A DNA stretch of 50,152 bases from Paraburkholderia sp. SG-MS1 (GCF_012275575.1 NZ_NPIH01000280.1:14628-64779); one strand, 5' to 3'. Positions 8,208-16,681 are shown, counted from the first letter of the stretch. Notes: a model not told the origin generated them from the sequence alone. Numbers and translations are program-made.

Positions 8208-8786
8208 TTACTGCTTGATACCTTCCGACTGGATATGCAGCCGCGTCTCCATGCTGAACCCGTACTTGACGCCGGAATCCATGCCGAAATCGGCGCGGCT
8301 GAACTGGGCGCTCGCTTCCACGCCGCATACTTCACGTTTGAGCACCGGGTGCTGCATGCACTTGAACGACTCGATCTTCAGATTGAGCGGCCTGGTCACG
8401 CCGCGCATCGTCAGATTGCCGACCACTTCGACCGGCTTGTCGCCGTCAAAGCGGATCGCGGTGCCCTTGTAGGTCACCGCGGGATATTTCGCGACGTCGA
8501 AAAAATCATCCGTTTTCAGATGTTCGTCCAGCTTGCTGTTGCCGGTCTGAACCGAAGCCGGATCGACCGTCACGTCCACCGTGCCGGTCTTCGCCGCGCG
8601 GTCGAGCGTCACCGTGCCGGAGCTCTTCGTGAACTTGCCGCGCCACACCGACAGCCCGCCGAAGTGATCCGCTTCGAAGCTCGGATACGTGTGGGTCGGG
8701 TCGAGCTGATAGGTGTCGGCCGCGCACGCGCCGAACGAGAAAGAAGATGCAAGTGCGCCGACGGCCATCAACATGGATGTTTTCAA
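8208..8786 (-). CDS. YceI-family periplasmic protein (first paralogue)
   Basis: YceI proteins are small lipocalin-like beta-barrels that bind polyisoprenoids such as ubiquinone-8 in the periplasm. I chose the TTG at 8786: GAGGAG lies six bases upstream and this start gives a signal peptide (MKTSMLMAVGALAS, then a likely cut near ACAAD). The mature region has the family blocks YQLDPTHTYPSFEADHFGG, KLDEHLKTDDFFDVAKYP and GNLTMRGVTRPL. Two cysteines (KCMQHP and REVCGVE) could form a disulfide and have no counterparts in the neighbouring paralogue. Total length is 192 residues. It is the last gene of the operon with another yceI and a cytochrome b561; electron-carrier or lipid-quinone handling is inferred, not shown. 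Confidence 0.92.
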   Translation of the reverse strand: MKTSMLMAVGALASSFSFGACAADTYQLDPTHTYPSFEADHFGGLSVWRGKFTKSSGTVTLDRAAKTGTVDVTVDPASVQTGNSKLDEHLKTDDFFDVAKYPAVTYKGTAIRFDGDKPVEVVGNLTMRGVTRPLNLKIESFKCMQHPVLKREVCGVEASAQFSRADFGMDSGVKYGFSMETRLHIQSEGIKQ

Positions 8787-8897
8787 TTCATGCTCCTCGA
8801 TTCTGGTAAAAAAAAAGCGGTGAGAAAAACAGCCGCGCCCAACAAACGCCCAACGAGCATCCAAGAAGCGCAGCGGACATCACGCGCATCGCACGCT

Positions 8898-9461
8898 TCA
8901 CTTATGCGCCGCGACGATATGAAACTTGATCACCACGTCATCGGCCACCACCGACGTGTCCTTCCACTCGCCGGTGCCGATGTCGAATTGCGAGCGCTTG
9001 ATCGGCAGCGTGCCGTCGAAGGTTTGCGCCGCGCCCTGCTGGCTCACCGTGACCGGCACCACCACGGTCTGCGATTTGCCCTTGATGGTCAGCTTGCCGG
9101 TCACCTTGAACTGATTGCCGCCCGCCGGCGCGATCGCGCTCGATACGAAGGTGGCGCTCGGGTAGGTTTTCGCGTCGAACCACTCCTTGCCGCGCACCTG
9201 GTCGTTGTAGCTTTCGTCGCCGAGGTCGTAGCTGCCCACGTCGATGGTGAGCTGCGCGCTGCCCTCGGCCGGTTTGGCCGGATCGAAGCTGACCTGCGCG
9301 GCGAACTTGTTGAACTTGCCCTCTACCGGCACGTTCATCTGCTTCGAGGTGGCCGTCACCGAACTCTTCGCGAGATCCACCTGCGCGAGCGCGCTGCCGG
9401 CCGCGGTCAGCGAGGCCGCGGCGAACGCGGCGAGCATGTAGCGATAAAACGAGACCTTCAT
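8898..9461 (-). CDS. YceI-family periplasmic protein (second paralogue)
   Basis: This 187-residue lipocalin-fold protein has a clear signal peptide (MKVSFYRYMLAAFAAASLTAAGSALAQ, cut after ALA). Its mature part contains VPVEGKFNKFAAQVSFDP, the NDQVRGKEWFDAKTYPSATF block and KGKSQTVVVPV, all typical of YceI. It differs from the downstream paralogue: no mature cysteine is visible, and the pocket-forming segments diverge. It starts eight bases after the cytochrome b561 stop, so the two are surely co-transcribed. The pairing resembles yceJ-yceI of Escherichia coli. Ligand unknown; quinone or another isoprenoid is inferred from the family. Confidence 0.93.
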   Translation of the reverse strand: MKVSFYRYMLAAFAAASLTAAGSALAQVDLAKSSVTATSKQMNVPVEGKFNKFAAQVSFDPAKPAEGSAQLTIDVGSYDLGDESYNDQVRGKEWFDAKTYPSATFVSSAIAPAGGNQFKVTGKLTIKGKSQTVVVPVTVSQQGAAQTFDGTLPIKRSQFDIGTGEWKDTSVVADDVVIKFHIVAAHK

Positions 9462-9469
9462 GGTTGTCC

Positions 9470-10030
9470 TTATTTGAGGAAAGGGAGCATGCGCGACAGC
9501 AAGCCGTCGCGATCCAGCCATTGATGCTTGAGCGCGGCCGCGACGTGCAGCGCGACCAGCACGAGCAACATGTAATTCAGCGCGATATGCACGGTCTTGA
9601 GCAGTTCCTTCAGATGCGGATCCGGCGCGATCAGACGCGGCAGCGGGATCAGTCCGAGGTACACCACCGGCACGTTCGCCGCCGAGCTGTACAGGTAGCC
9701 GGACGCGGGAATGGCGATCATCAGCACGTACAGCAGCCAGTGCACGAGATGCGCGGCGCCGCGCTGCCAGGTGGGCATGCGGCGCGGCATCGGCGGGGCG
9801 GCGTGAGTCGCGCGCCACAGGATGCGCAGGATCGCGAGTGCGAACACCGTCACGCCGATCCATTTGTGCCAGGAGAAGTAGCGCAGCTTGGTGGGCGTGA
9901 ACCCCGGGATATCGGTCATCACCCAGCCGAGCGCGAAGCCGCACACGATCAGAAGCGCGATCAGCCAGTGAAAGGCGATGGCGGTCCGCGTGTACGACTC
10001 CCGGCTGCCGAATGAAGGATTGAGTGCCAT
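9470..10030 (-). CDS. Cytochrome b561 family protein (CybB/YceJ-like)
   Basis: This is a four-helix, di-haem b membrane protein of 186 residues that can exchange electrons with the quinone pool. Helix 1 holds AIAFHWLIALLIVCGFALGW with a haem-ligand His, SWHKWIGVTVFALAILR supplies another His in helix 2, AHLVHWLLYVLMIAIPASGYLYS is helix 3, and VHIALNYMLLVLVALHVAAALKH is helix 4. These match prokaryotic cytochrome b561. It is the first gene of an operon with two periplasmic YceI lipocalins, suggesting a module linking quinone redox state to a periplasmic isoprenoid carrier. The physiological electron donor or acceptor is not evident. Confidence 0.93.
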   Translation of the reverse strand: MALNPSFGSRESYTRTAIAFHWLIALLIVCGFALGWVMTDIPGFTPTKLRYFSWHKWIGVTVFALAILRILWRATHAAPPMPRRMPTWQRGAAHLVHWLLYVLMIAIPASGYLYSSAANVPVVYLGLIPLPRLIAPDPHLKELLKTVHIALNYMLLVLVALHVAAALKHQWLDRDGLLSRMLPFLK

Positions 10031-10459
10031 GACAGGTCAACGCAAGCTAATAGAGGTTAACGGCGCAGCTTGCTCTGCTATTCCCTGCGTCGATGCGCAT
10101 GGCATCGGTGTGTGCGGCCAGGGACATGCCTGCTGCGATACACGCCAAGGCCGCCATGCTACCCCATGCAAAAGAAGCTGGCAGGGGGGATTCGGGCCGC
10201 ACTGGTTCGGATTTTGCTGCACGGCGATCCGTCATTCCATAATCGGGCAGCCGAAAATGCCGAAACGATGCCCAAGCCATACGCGAGCGCACGCGGATTC
10301 CGCACGGCGGCCGCTGCCCGGCTCGCGATCCCCGGCCCGACGATGGGGTCGGCGCGGCGGCAAAACAGCCACCTTTGGTACTATGGCTGCACTTTCGCCC
10401 GGCCTGCCATAAGAACCGGCCTTGCACGCTGCCTTTCACGTCGTTAGCCCTTTTGCCGT
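10031..10459. other. Divergent intergenic region between cytochrome b561 and pqiA1
   Basis: These 429 bases contain no reading frame that resembles a known protein; the open frames crossing them look like shadows. The only regulatory-looking element is a TGgTACTAT extended -10 at 10376-10384 facing pqiA1. Confidence 0.6.
10376..10384 (+). promoter_or_regulatory. Possible extended -10 element for the pqi operon
   Basis: TGgTACTAT matches the extended -10 pattern (TG, one base, hexamer) about 75 bases before pqiA1. No good -35 is visible at the normal distance, so the call rests on the -10 alone. Confidence 0.3.
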
Positions 10460-11248
10460 ATGGACCATGACAACCTGATCGCGTGCCATGAATGCGATAC
10501 GCTGTTCCGCAAGCCACGGCTTGTGGGACGCACGAGCGCACGCTGTCCGCGCTGCGGCGCGACGCTCTGTCGAGGCGTCTCGCGCAACCTGGACAGCATC
10601 TGTGCGATGACGCTGGCCGCGCTGATCACCTTCGTGATCGCGCAGGGCTTTCCGATCGTCGAACTCGAAACCAACGGCATCACCTCGCAGACCACGTTGT
10701 TCGGCGCGCTCATCGCGCTGTGGGACGAGGACATGCAGATCGTCGCGGTGATGGTGTTCTGCTCGACCATCCTGTTTCCGCTGACCGAACTCGTCGCGCT
10801 GCTCTACGTGCTGGTGCCGCTGCGCGCCGGCTACGTACCCGCCGCGTTCAACCGCGTGCTGCGCGCAATCCAGTTCGTGCGCCCCTGGGGGATGATCGAA
10901 GTGTTCATGCTCGGGGTGCTAATCACGATCGTGAAGATGGTCAGCCTCGCGCGCGTGATCCCCGAGGCCGCGCTGTTCGCGTTCGGCACATTGACGCTGA
11001 TGTTCGCGGTGGTCGTCACGTTCGATCCGCGCGTGCTGTGGGATCTCGCCGACGAACTCGGCGACCGCAGCCAGCGCCCGCTGCCGCGCACCTCCGCCGA
11101 CAGCGCGGCCGCCGCCCTCGGCACGCAGGCCGGGCCGCCCGCGCCGGCTGACTTGCCCACCGCGCCCACCGTGCCGCCGGACGCTGCGTCTACCGCCACG
11201 CAACCGTCGTTGCCACCCGGCGCACCGCCCGCGTCGCATCGTGGATGA
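10460..11248 (+). CDS. pqiA: PqiA-family membrane protein, first half-size protein
   Basis: PqiA is the inner-membrane partner of the MCE protein PqiB in lipid trafficking between inner and outer membranes. This 262-residue protein corresponds to one of the two repeats of full-length PqiA. It has an N-terminal zinc ribbon (CHECD and CPRCG pairs) followed by four membrane helices, including SICAMTLAALITFVIAQGFPIVELE and the FMLGVLITIVKMVSLA block. The last 50 or so residues are Pro/Ala/Thr-rich and probably disordered. Its stop codon lies only seven bases before the ATG of the second pqiA gene, so the two are tightly coupled. No clear Shine-Dalgarno precedes the ATG at 10460. Confidence 0.9.
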   Translation: MDHDNLIACHECDTLFRKPRLVGRTSARCPRCGATLCRGVSRNLDSICAMTLAALITFVIAQGFPIVELETNGITSQTTLFGALIALWDEDMQIVAVMVFCSTILFPLTELVALLYVLVPLRAGYVPAAFNRVLRAIQFVRPWGMIEVFMLGVLITIVKMVSLARVIPEAALFAFGTLTLMFAVVVTFDPRVLWDLADELGDRSQRPLPRTSADSAAAALGTQAGPPAPADLPTAPTVPPDAASTATQPSLPPGAPPASHRG

Positions 11249-11255
11249 GCGCACG

Positions 11256-11906
11256 ATGAAATACGTCACCGCCAAACGCGCGGGCCTCGTCTCGTGCCAC
11301 GCATGCGGACGCGTCGAGCCGCGCATCCGCTCGATCACGCCGCAGCACTGCGGACGCTGCGGCGCGCACCTGCACTCACGCAACCCCGACAGCCTGATGC
11401 GCACCTGGGCGCTGCTGATCGCCGCGGCGCTGCTGTATATTCCGGCCAACCTGCTGCCGGTGATGCACACTGCGTCGCTGCTCGGCTCGGAAGACGACAC
11501 CATCATGAGCGGCGTCGTCTATTTCTGGACCTCGGGCGACTGGCCGCTCGCGGTGATCGTGTTCATCGCCAGCATCATGGTGCCGATGCTCAAGCTGAGC
11601 GTGCTGGTGCTGCTCACCGTCACCGCGCAGCGCCGCTCGCGCTGGCGGCCGGAGCAGCGCACCACGCTGTACCGGATGGTCGAGCGGATCGGCCGCTGGT
11701 CGATGCTCGACGTGTTCGTCGTCACGCTGACCGTCGCGCTCGTGCGCTTCAAATCGCTTGCCGTGATCACGGCCGGACCGGGCGCGATCGCGTTCGGCTC
11801 GGTGGTGATCCTGACCATGATGGCGTCCATGCAATTCGATCCACGGCTCATCTGGGACCCCGTGGACGGCAATACTCAAAAACCTCAGGATCTCGACCAT
11901 GACTAG
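11256..11906 (+). CDS. pqiA: PqiA-family membrane protein, second half-size protein
   Basis: This is the second half-size PqiA (216 residues from ATG 11256). It repeats the architecture: a zinc ribbon (CHACG and CGRCG pairs) and four helices, with the conserved YIPANLLPVMHT motif after the first and SIMVPMLKLSVLVLL later. A GTG at 11241 is in frame but lies within the previous gene and lacks a ribosome-binding site, so I prefer 11256, preceded by GGATGAG. In Escherichia coli the two modules are fused in one protein. It overlaps pqiB by eight bases, so translation is probably coupled. Confidence 0.9.
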   Translation: MKYVTAKRAGLVSCHACGRVEPRIRSITPQHCGRCGAHLHSRNPDSLMRTWALLIAAALLYIPANLLPVMHTASLLGSEDDTIMSGVVYFWTSGDWPLAVIVFIASIMVPMLKLSVLVLLTVTAQRRSRWRPEQRTTLYRMVERIGRWSMLDVFVVTLTVALVRFKSLAVITAGPGAIAFGSVVILTMMASMQFDPRLIWDPVDGNTQKPQDLDHD

Positions 11907-13545
11907 CCCGCAAGGACCGACGCCCGCCGCCGGCGATTCGAACGGACCCAGGCTGCCGCCGCAACTCCCGGACCCCGATATCGAGCCGCGCAGCCGCTGG
12001 CTGCCGTCGCTCGTCTGGGTGATTCCGCTGATCGCCGCGCTGATCGGCATCGCGCTCGTGATCAAGTCGGTGACTGAAAAAGGCCCGGTCATCACGATCA
12101 GCTTCATCAGCGCCGAAGGCCTCGAACCCGGCAAGACCAAGGTCAAGTACAAGGACGTCGACGTGGGCTCGGTGAAGACGATCACGCTCGCGCAGGATCT
12201 GTCGCACGTGCTGGTGCAGGTGCAACTGACCAAGGAAGGCGAAAAATTCGCGGTCAAGGATTCGCGCTTCTGGGTAGTGCGGCCACGCGTCGGCGCAAGC
12301 GGTGTGTCCGGTCTCACCACGCTGCTCTCGGGTGCATACATCGGCACGGACGCCGGGCGTTCACCGGATACCGAGAAGAACTTCGTCGGCCTCGAAACGC
12401 CGCCGCCGATCACCGGCGATCAGAAGGGTCACCAGTTCGTGCTGCACGGCGACTCGCTCGGCTCGATCGACATCGGCTCGCCGATCTTTTACCGGCGCGT
12501 GCAGGTCGGCCAGGTGGTCGGCTTCTCGCTCGACAAGGACGGCACCGGCGTGACCATGCAGGTATTCGTGTCCGCGCCGTTCGACCAGTACGTCGGCACC
12601 AACTCGCGCTGGTGGCATGCGAGCGGCGTCGACTTGCGGCTCGATTCGAGCGGCTTCAAGCTGAACACGCAGTCGCTCGCGACGGTGATCGTCGGCGGCC
12701 TGTCGTTCCAGTCGCCGCCCGGCCAGGGCGTGGGCGCGCAGGCGCCGAACAACATGACGTTCCGCCTCGCGTCGGATGAAGCGGACGCGATGCGCGACCC
12801 GGACGGCGTGCCGCTGCGCGTGGTGATGAATTTCAACCAGTCGCTGCGCGGACTGTCGATCGGCGCACCGATCGATTTCCGCGGCATCGTGCTGGGCCAG
12901 GTGACCAACATCGGCATCGACTACGATCCGAAGACGCGCAGCTTCACGATGCCGGTGACGATGAACATCTACCCCGACCGCCTCGGCAAGCGCTTCCGCG
13001 AAACCGCGCCGGCGCCGGGCAGCCTCGCCGGTCAGAACATGCTGCAGCAACTGGTCAAGCATGGACTGCGCGGTCAGTTGCGCACCGGCAATCTGCTCAC
13101 GAGCCAGCTGTACGTCGCAGTGGATATCTTCCCGAAGGCGCCGCCGGCCACCGTCAACGTCGCGAGCGATCCGCTCGAGTTGCCGACCATCCCGAACACG
13201 CTCGACGAGTTGCAGCTTCAGGTCGCCGACATCGCGAAGAAGCTCGACAAGGTGCCGTTCGACCAGATCGGCACCAACCTGAACAGCGCGCTGAAAAACG
13301 CCGATCAACTGTTCGCGCGGCTCGACACGGAAGTCGTGCCGCAGGCCCGCGACGCGCTCGTGGCAGCGAAACAGACCTTCGGCTCGGCGCAGGCGACGTT
13401 GCAGCAGGACTCGCCGTTGCAGTCGGATGTTCATCAGGCGTTGCAGGAGCTGACGCGCACGTTGCAGTCGTTGAACGCGCTGTCGGACTATCTGGAGCGC
13501 CATCCCGAGTCGCTGTTGCGCGGTAAATCAGGAGATAAACCATGA
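11899..13545 (+). CDS. pqiB: MCE-domain lipid-transport protein PqiB
   Basis: PqiB is an inner-membrane-anchored MCE protein whose stacked hexameric rings form a tube spanning the periplasm for lipid transfer. This 548-residue protein has a short cytoplasmic N-terminus, one helix (LPSLVWVIPLIAALIGIALVI), then three MCE repeats beginning near VITISFISAEGLEPGKTKVKYK, near GDSLGSIDIGSPIFYRRVQVG, and near MNFNQSLRGLSIGAPIDFRG. A C-terminal helical region (TLDELQLQVADIAKKLDKV onwards) fits the needle-like extension of PqiB. The first ring is followed by GASGVSGLTTLLSGAYIG. It overlaps both pqiA2 (8 bases) and pqiC (ATGA). Confidence 0.96.
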   Translation: MTSPQGPTPAAGDSNGPRLPPQLPDPDIEPRSRWLPSLVWVIPLIAALIGIALVIKSVTEKGPVITISFISAEGLEPGKTKVKYKDVDVGSVKTITLAQDLSHVLVQVQLTKEGEKFAVKDSRFWVVRPRVGASGVSGLTTLLSGAYIGTDAGRSPDTEKNFVGLETPPPITGDQKGHQFVLHGDSLGSIDIGSPIFYRRVQVGQVVGFSLDKDGTGVTMQVFVSAPFDQYVGTNSRWWHASGVDLRLDSSGFKLNTQSLATVIVGGLSFQSPPGQGVGAQAPNNMTFRLASDEADAMRDPDGVPLRVVMNFNQSLRGLSIGAPIDFRGIVLGQVTNIGIDYDPKTRSFTMPVTMNIYPDRLGKRFRETAPAPGSLAGQNMLQQLVKHGLRGQLRTGNLLTSQLYVAVDIFPKAPPATVNVASDPLELPTIPNTLDELQLQVADIAKKLDKVPFDQIGTNLNSALKNADQLFARLDTEVVPQARDALVAAKQTFGSAQATLQQDSPLQSDVHQALQELTRTLQSLNALSDYLERHPESLLRGKSGDKP

Positions 13546-14279
13546 TGTTTGCCCGGCTCCCCCGTCCATCGCGCGTGCTCGTGCGCGGCGCTGCGTACGC
13601 CGGCGCGTTGGCCACGGCTGTGGCGCTGGCGGCGTGCGCGTCGCCGCCGAGCCGCTTTTACACGCTGGGCGCCGATGCCGCGGCCGGCTCCGCCGCGCCG
13701 GCCGGCGCGCGGACCGCGGCCGCACAGGCCTTGCTGATCGAGGTCGCGCCGGTCGACGTGCCGCCGCAAGTGGCCAAGAATCAACTGGTCGTGCAGAGCG
13801 CTCCGACCCAGGTCAAGGTGCTCGAAGAGGAGCGCTGGGCGTCGCTGCCCGGCGATGAAATCCGCCGCGCGCTGTCGACGAGTCTCACGCAGCAGCTCGG
13901 CACGATCGACGTCTACGGCACCGCGCATCCGGATGCGACGCCGGTGTATCGCGTCAGCATGAACGTGCAGCGCTTCGAGTCGTGGCCGGGCTCACACGCG
14001 TTGATCGATGCGGTGTGGAGCGTGCGGGCCGTGCGCAGCAATGCGGTGATGACGTGCCGCAGCGTGGTGAACGAGCCGGTTAGCGGCGGCTATGACGCGC
14101 TCGTCGAAGGACACCGTCGCGCGCTGCAGCAGATTAGCGGGCAGATTGCGTCGGCGGTGCAGGCGATGGCTGCGGCGGCTCCGCGTATTGCCGCGAGTGG
14201 CTCGTCGGGCAAGGAGGCCGCGGTGGTCGTGCCGGCGTGTCCTGTCGCGGGTGCGACTACGGCGGCGGCTGGCGGCTGA
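13542..14279 (+). CDS. pqiC: PqiC/YmbA-type outer-membrane lipoprotein
   Basis: PqiC is the lipoprotein partner of PqiB at the outer membrane (ABC-type transport auxiliary lipoprotein family, DUF330). The 245-residue product has a lipoprotein signal with lipobox LAAC, followed by SPPSRFYTLGADAAAG; the RFYTL block is the family hallmark. QLVVQSAPTQVKVLEEERWA and the Leu-rich RALSTSLTQQLG segment also match. The C-terminus is Ala/Ser-rich and weakly conserved. Its ATG overlaps the pqiB stop. It is the last gene of the pqiA1-pqiA2-pqiB-pqiC operon; 143 bases separate it from the next gene. Confidence 0.93.
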   Translation: MMFARLPRPSRVLVRGAAYAGALATAVALAACASPPSRFYTLGADAAAGSAAPAGARTAAAQALLIEVAPVDVPPQVAKNQLVVQSAPTQVKVLEEERWASLPGDEIRRALSTSLTQQLGTIDVYGTAHPDATPVYRVSMNVQRFESWPGSHALIDAVWSVRAVRSNAVMTCRSVVNEPVSGGYDALVEGHRRALQQISGQIASAVQAMAAAAPRIAASGSSGKEAAVVVPACPVAGATTAAAGG

Positions 14280-14422
14280 GGGAGATTGAGTTCACGCGTC
14301 TACGCGTTTTCGCTTTGGCGGCGTTGAATACGCTGGCTGGGTTCTGACCGACGTTATCGAGGATAGCCACGGAAAGTTCACCTATCCTTCAATGCGCCGC
14401 ACGCATCGCGCAGGCAACCCAT

Positions 14423-16558
14423 ATGTTCGACACGCTCAAACGACTCATCAAAAAATGGCGCGCGTCGCGTGACGGCGGTCATCAGCTCGACGCGCTGCTG
14501 GCGATCGCCGATCGCGCCGCCCCCTATCCCGAGCGCAGCGAATGGCTGATCGAACTCGCGCACTGGATTCGCCGCGGCCGCGCCGTGCAGACCGATGCAC
14601 CTGAACCCGACGCCGCCCGCTCGGCCCCGGCGCATACGCGCATCCGCTATCTGCTTCACGTACTCGATCGCAACCCCGCGTGGAAGGCCAACGTCGCCGG
14701 CATTCTGCGTGCGCTGCTGCGCGAAAGCGACGGCCTCTCGCTGCTCTGCGACGCCGGCATGCCCGTGCATTCCGGCTTCTTCGGCGCGCTGTTCGGGCGC
14801 TTCGAAGCGTCGTTGATCCCACCCGCGCCGAACCGGCGCGACCTCACCGCGATCGTCACGCTGATGTTCAGCTCCGAGCGCGACGCCGAATGGATCGCCA
14901 CGCTGCCCGCGGATCTGCTGATCCGCATCCACGCGCTGTTCGACCACGCCGCGCAAGACGAGCCGCCGCGCGACAACACACCGTTCTCGCTCGACCTGAT
15001 GGCCGCCTTGCACAACCTCACCTGCCAGATCAGCTCGACGGGTCTGTCACAAACGGTACGCAGCCGGCTCGTCGTCGTCGACCCCGCCGACCGCGATACG
15101 GACGACCGGCACGACACCAGCGACATGCGCGTCGCGATGGAAAAGCAGCCGTTCTACCGCCTCACGCGCGCGATGCTCGCCGTCGAGGCCGCGCACAATG
15201 CGTTCATGGCCGGCGAGCCGCAAGACCGGCTGCTGCGCGAAGTCAACTATTTGCGGCTGCTGCTCGACGACTGCCGCAGCGCCACCGACAACGTCTTCGC
15301 CCATCTCTATGACAACGGCGTGAGCGTCGACATCGTGTTTCAGGTCGAGCGCATGCGCATGCGCATCGTGCGCGCCGAACATCTGCTGAACGCCTGGATG
15401 GCGCATGACGATCCGCACGCGGGCGCGCGGCTCACCGCCGAACTCGTCGAAGCGAATCACGCGAGCCAGAGCATCGCGCACCTGCTGCGCAGCAATTTCT
15501 CGCTGCTCGCACGCAAGGTCGTCGAATACAGCGCCGATACCGGCGAGCACTACATCGCCCGCGACCGCGCCGAATACCTGAAGATGATGCGCATGGCAGC
15601 CGGCGGCGGACTCGTCACCGTCGTCACGGTCTGCGTGAAGTTCGCGATCACCGGCGCGCATCTGCAAGCCATGCTCGAAGGCCTGCTGGCCGGCATCAAC
15701 TACGCGGCCAGCTTCCTGCTGATGCACTTCCTGCACTTCTCGCTCGCCACCAAGCAGCCGGCCATGACCGCGCCCACGCTCGCGCGCGAACTCGACGGCG
15801 TCGGCACGCCCGCGGGCGTCGACAGTTTCGTGAGTTCGGTGACGGCGCTGATGCGCACCCAGGCCGCCGCGGTGCTCGGCAACGTACTGCTGGTGTTTCC
15901 CGTGTGCCTCGCCGTGCAACTGCTGTGGCGCTGGCTGTTTCACGCCGACATCATCTCGACGGAGAAGGCGCTCGCCACCCTGCGCTCCTTTTCGCTGCTC
16001 GGGCCGACGCCCATCTACGCCGCGTTGACCGGCGTGCTGCTGTGGTCCTCGAGCCTGCTCGCGGGCTGGGCCGACAACTGGTTCGTGCTGCATCGCGTCG
16101 CCGACGCACTCGCCTACAACCGCCGCCTGCGCCTGACACTCGGCGCGGCCAGCGCGGACCGCTTCGCGCACTGGTGCCGGGCAAACGTGGCCGGGGTCGT
16201 CGGCAATATCTCGCTCGGCCTGATGCTCGGACTCGTGCCGGCGATCGTCACCGCGCTCGCGTTCAGTTTCGAAGTGCGCCACGTGACGCTCAGCGCGGGT
16301 TCGATCGGCGTCGCGCTCGGCGTGCTCGGCGAGCGCGCGTTGAAGCTGCCCGAGTTGTGGTGGGCGGTGGCGGGAGTCGGCAGCATGGCGATACTCAACG
16401 TGGCCGTGAGCTTCGCGCTCGCCTTCTATATGGCGGTGAAGTCGCGCGATCTGCGGCGCAGCGCGGTGCGCTCGCTGCGCGGCGCGATCTGGCAGAGGCT
16501 GCGCCGGCATCCGCTGGAACTGGTGTGGCCGGAGAAAGCCGCGCGCAAGGCGAACTAG
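14423..16558 (+). CDS. PF10136-type polytopic membrane protein, conventionally named site-specific recombinase
   Basis: The 711-residue protein belongs, by recognition of its N-terminal and membrane regions, to the family named after gonococcal Gcr (site-specific recombinase, PF10136). Residues 1 to about 385 look soluble and mainly helical, with conserved-looking segments such as LLHVLDRNPAWKANVAG. From about 390 onward there are roughly six to seven hydrophobic segments, including GGGLVTVVTVCVKFAITGAH, NVLLVFPVCLAVQLLWRWLF and GVVGNISLGLMLGLVPAIV. I see no tyrosine- or serine-recombinase catalytic motif, so the traditional name is probably misleading. It follows pqiC by 143 bases on the same strand, so an envelope role is a reasonable inference, but its function is unknown. 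Confidence 0.85.
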   Translation: MFDTLKRLIKKWRASRDGGHQLDALLAIADRAAPYPERSEWLIELAHWIRRGRAVQTDAPEPDAARSAPAHTRIRYLLHVLDRNPAWKANVAGILRALLRESDGLSLLCDAGMPVHSGFFGALFGRFEASLIPPAPNRRDLTAIVTLMFSSERDAEWIATLPADLLIRIHALFDHAAQDEPPRDNTPFSLDLMAALHNLTCQISSTGLSQTVRSRLVVVDPADRDTDDRHDTSDMRVAMEKQPFYRLTRAMLAVEAAHNAFMAGEPQDRLLREVNYLRLLLDDCRSATDNVFAHLYDNGVSVDIVFQVERMRMRIVRAEHLLNAWMAHDDPHAGARLTAELVEANHASQSIAHLLRSNFSLLARKVVEYSADTGEHYIARDRAEYLKMMRMAAGGGLVTVVTVCVKFAITGAHLQAMLEGLLAGINYAASFLLMHFLHFSLATKQPAMTAPTLARELDGVGTPAGVDSFVSSVTALMRTQAAAVLGNVLLVFPVCLAVQLLWRWLFHADIISTEKALATLRSFSLLGPTPIYAALTGVLLWSSSLLAGWADNWFVLHRVADALAYNRRLRLTLGAASADRFAHWCRANVAGVVGNISLGLMLGLVPAIVTALAFSFEVRHVTLSAGSIGVALGVLGERALKLPELWWAVAGVGSMAILNVAVSFALAFYMAVKSRDLRRSAVRSLRGAIWQRLRRHPLELVWPEKAARKAN

Positions 16559-16566
16559 GCCGCGCC

Positions 16567-16611
16567 CTGCGGTTCCTGCGGCTCCTGCGGTTCCTGCGGT
16601 TCCTGCACCTC
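16567..16611. repeat. Tandem 9-bp repeats CTGCGGTTC, about five units
   Basis: CTGCGGTTC-type units run from 16567: three exact copies, one with a single change (CTGCGGCTC) and a decayed fifth (CTGCACCTC). They begin just after the membrane-protein stop. A 9-bp period could change copy number without shifting frame, but here it is outside any gene. Confidence 0.8.
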
Positions 16612-16639
16612 CCGCGCCGGCCCGTCAGCCGGCGCGAGC

Positions 16640-16669
16640 GGCCCGCCCCGTCATCGCGCCGGGCGGGCC
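16640..16669 (+). terminator. GC-only hairpin upstream of rlmL
   Basis: GGCCCGCCC (16640-16648) and GGGCGGGCC (16661-16669) form a perfect 9-bp stem with a 12-nt loop. No T-run follows. It may end transcription from the upstream gene with Rho, or simply be a GC-rich structure next to the rlmL promoter. Confidence 0.4.
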
Positions 16670-16681
16670 ATCCCGACCGCG

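Noticed and set aside
8898..10040. A 380-codon minus-strand frame that seems to join an unrelated N-terminus to the second YceI
   Set aside because: The first half is cytochrome b561 read in the wrong frame. The YceI has its own ATG, signal peptide and stop, and cytochrome b561 has its own frame.
14423..16558. Taking the site-specific recombinase name as evidence for a mobile element
   Set aside because: The protein is polytopic and lacks recombinase catalytic motifs; no repeats, integrase or attachment-like sites flank it.
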